Both the position numbers and the translations under genes were made by a program. The notes beneath the pieces are model-generated. The model did no database searches. It had not been told where the DNA came from and saw only the letters and a program-made list of their open reading frames with translations. Source: Aliivibrio_A kagoshimensis (GTDB lineage Bacteria; Pseudomonadota; Gammaproteobacteria; Enterobacterales; Vibrionaceae). Taken from it: a stretch of 34,016 nucleotides of DNA. Positions within the stretch are counted from its first letter, which is position 1; each line of letters begins with the position of its first letter. The stretch covers positions 1 through 34,016 of the forward strand of contig NZ_JAKJSQ010000047.1 in assembly GCF_050337105.1 (NCBI RefSeq), in the 5' to 3' direction. Positions 32,473 to 34,016 of the stretch are shown in pieces.

Positions 32473-33408
32473 ATGTTAGTAGAAGACCTGCAAGTTATCT
32501 TAAAAGTGGCGGAGTTTCGTAGTATTACTGCGGCAGCTGAAAGTTTAGATATGCGTACGGCCACGGCGAGTGCAGCTGTTAAACGTGTCGAAGCTTCATT
32601 GGGTATTGAGCTGTTTGTGCGCAGTACTCGGCGTTTACGGTTATCATCGGCGGGTGAACGCTATTTGCCACAATGTGAACAAGCGTTAAAGATGTTGAGT
32701 GCGGCAAAGCAGAGCATGAAAGATGAGTTAGACATTGTTGATGGCGAAATCCGTATTGCAGTATCGTCTGATCTTGGTCGTAATATGGCGATCACTTGGA
32801 TTGATGAATTTATGGCGCAGCATCCAAAAGTGAGTTTGCGCATGAGCGTGAGTGACAGCAATGTTAACTTTTATCGTGATTCTGTGGACATGGCACTGCG
32901 TTATGGTTCACCGACGGATGCAAACCTGTATGGCTTTAAAATCTGCGATATTCCTGGTGTGTTATGTGCTGCGCCTTCCTATCTAGAAAAGCACGGAGTT
33001 CCTACGCATCCTGAGCAGTTAACTGAACATAATGGCCTTTTTTATCAAATGTATGAGGTGGTTTATGATCAGTGGACTTTCTCTAAAGATGGTGAAGAGT
33101 TCAAAATAAAAATGAACAGTAATCGTATTGCCAATGATGCGGATGTGGTTAGGCGCTGGTGCGTAGCTGGGCATGGGTTTGCTGCAAAGTCGTGTTTGGA
33201 TATGTCAGCGGATCTGCTTTCTGGCAAACTGGTTAACGTACTACCAGAATATGCGCCACGCCCTACGGAGCTGTGGTTAGTGTGTCCGAGTAAACAGTCG
33301 ATCACACCTGCAGTGCGTTTGTTAAGAGATGCCTTTAGAGACAAGTGTTCGCAGATTTTTGAGCAGTTAATTGAGAAGGGGATTTTAGATAAAAGTGCTT
33401 TGAGTTAA
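32473..33408 (+). CDS. LysR-family transcriptional regulator
   Basis: The 311-residue regulator has an N-terminal HTH (about 1-60: EDLQVILKVAEFRSITAAAE, then MRTATASAAVKRVEASLGIE, LFVRSTRRLRL). Its effector domain (about 88-295) belongs to the CrgA/DsdC-like group (GEIRIAVSSDLGRNM, SVDMALRYGSPTDANLYGFK). Start choice: ATG at 32473 (MLVEDLQ) is preferred; a TTG at 32464 would add three residues. It is divergent from the ABM-nitroreductase operon with about 100 bp between, so it probably controls it. Confidence 0.88.
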   Translation: MLVEDLQVILKVAEFRSITAAAESLDMRTATASAAVKRVEASLGIELFVRSTRRLRLSSAGERYLPQCEQALKMLSAAKQSMKDELDIVDGEIRIAVSSDLGRNMAITWIDEFMAQHPKVSLRMSVSDSNVNFYRDSVDMALRYGSPTDANLYGFKICDIPGVLCAAPSYLEKHGVPTHPEQLTEHNGLFYQMYEVVYDQWTFSKDGEEFKIKMNSNRIANDADVVRRWCVAGHGFAAKSCLDMSADLLSGKLVNVLPEYAPRPTELWLVCPSKQSITPAVRLLRDAFRDKCSQIFEQLIEKGILDKSALS

Positions 33409-33556
33409 CTTATTTATTGGGAGTAGCTTCGACTGCATGAGCATTAACGAAAATGTTCATAAAAGTATTTGGCATTTAAAGTGTTACTCATCAACTTTTT
33501 AAAATGCTTGATTACATATCTGATTTAATCAAATCATCTAAGCCTTTGCTGTTTGG

Positions 33557-33585
33557 AAAAAGGCCCTCAACGATTGAGGGCCTTT
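33557..33585 (-). terminator. Terminator of the small secreted-protein gene
   Basis: AAAGGCCCTCAA (33559-33570) pairs perfectly with TTGAGGGCCTTT (33574-33585) over a 3-nt loop, with a minus-strand T-run after it. It may also serve the convergent LysR gene, though the plus-strand T-run is short. Confidence 0.85.
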
Positions 33586-33595
33586 CATAACAATA

Positions 33596-33868
33596 CTACT
33601 TAACCTGAAGTACTAAACCATTGTCAGTATCCAGTATTGTGTAATTATTGGTTGCGTCACACTGAACTTGATAGCCTTTTACGTTCGTTGCTACTTTAAA
33701 GTCTGTGATCTTCGAACACTCAATCCCACCATCTTGAATAATTTTTAATGCTGCAACCATATTCTGTGCATCAGTGCTTATAGAAGGAACTTCTACTTTT
33801 GGAAGACCAAATGCTGCTGATTGAAAAGATAAGGCGACTGTTGCGATAAAAGTAATATATTTTGTCAT
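33596..33868 (-). CDS. Small secreted protein with a cysteine pair
   Basis: The 90-residue precursor has a signal peptide (MTKYITFIATVALSFQSAAF, cleavage near residue 20-22). The mature part is about 69 residues with two cysteines, Cys51 and Cys70, likely to form a periplasmic disulfide. The C-terminal half looks beta-rich (DFKVATNVKGYQVQCD, YTILDTDNGLVLQVK). I recognise no family. An AGAG SD lies about eight bases upstream and the gene has a strong terminator. It is the last gene in the window; 33869-34016 shows no further gene. Confidence 0.68.
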   Translation of the reverse strand: MTKYITFIATVALSFQSAAFGLPKVEVPSISTDAQNMVAALKIIQDGGIECSKITDFKVATNVKGYQVQCDATNNYTILDTDNGLVLQVK

Positions 33869-34016
33869 TGATTTAGCTCTAAGTTAAGGCATTGAATTAT
33901 TGTTAAATTTCATTTTATAGGTATGGCGTACTGAATGCAATTGATTAATGGGTCGATATACGGTAAATTAATTTTATGATGCTCTTTGACACGGATGTTC
34001 GAGCATATTTATTAAT

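Noticed and set aside
1..34016. Mobile elements, prophage, CRISPR arrays or a defence island
   Set aside because: I saw no transposase, integrase, toxin-antitoxin, restriction or Cas-like protein and no regular repeat array on either strand.

Overview
The window looks like chromosomal DNA of a Vibrionaceae-type marine gammaproteobacterium. Base composition is moderately AT-rich. Gene content includes a YqiJ/YqiK flotillin pair, the long form of PurC, a DUF2999-like small protein, a double-CDGSH glutamate-synthase-like protein, and HrpA, DbpA and RhlE helicases. Genus and replicon are inferred from protein character only, not from any search. Nothing here looks like a prophage, integron, transposon, CRISPR array or rRNA/tRNA locus; most genes have good ribosome binding sites and many are closed by hairpin terminators.

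Layout. (1) 1-2.57 kb: yqiJ-yqiK membrane/flotillin operon, ending in a terminator shared with convergent purC. (2) 2.6-5.15 kb: purC with a PurR operator upstream, a divergent six-TM membrane protein, a 45-codon ORF with its own terminator, then a scar made of two back-to-back gene tails, one of them the end of a gabD-type aldehyde dehydrogenase. (3) 5.1-6.9 kb: divergent benE/ydcO transporter and sutR/ydcN regulator, separated by two near-identical 18-bp operators. (4) 7.0-9.6 kb: SOS-controlled umuDC, followed by a RIO-family kinase. (5) 9.7-11.8 kb: a fusion of two CDGSH iron-sulfur motifs to an FMN glutamate-synthase domain, and small ORFs of unknown function. (6) 11.8-16.6 kb: pepE, rhlE, a GNAT acetyltransferase, dbpA and a TerB-like protein. 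(7) 16.7-23.1 kb: AraC regulator divergent from a MATE exporter, then hrpA. (8) 23.2-25.9 kb: a small outer-membrane barrel, an AT-rich spacer and a Cache-domain chemoreceptor. (9) 25.9-30.25 kb: an M14 carboxypeptidase divergent from a LysR gene, and a coupled aminotransferase-BKACE operon. (10) 30.5-34 kb: a second small barrel protein, DUF2999-like protein, a nitroreductase/ABM-monooxygenase pair divergent from a LysR regulator, and a small secreted protein.

How the genes work together. The window is a mosaic of housekeeping genes and small regulator-plus-enzyme modules. The modules with least obvious function are the aminotransferase-BKACE operon (likely catabolism of an amino acid through a beta-keto acid), the CDGSH-glutamate synthase fusion, the sutR/ydcO transporter module, and the LysR/ABM/nitroreductase module (likely quinone or electrophile stress). 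I do not see a clearly new defence or mobile system. The best leads are the enzyme pair at 28.1-30.2 kb, the Fe-S fusion at 9.7-11.25 kb, and the deletion-like scar at 4.9-5.15 kb.
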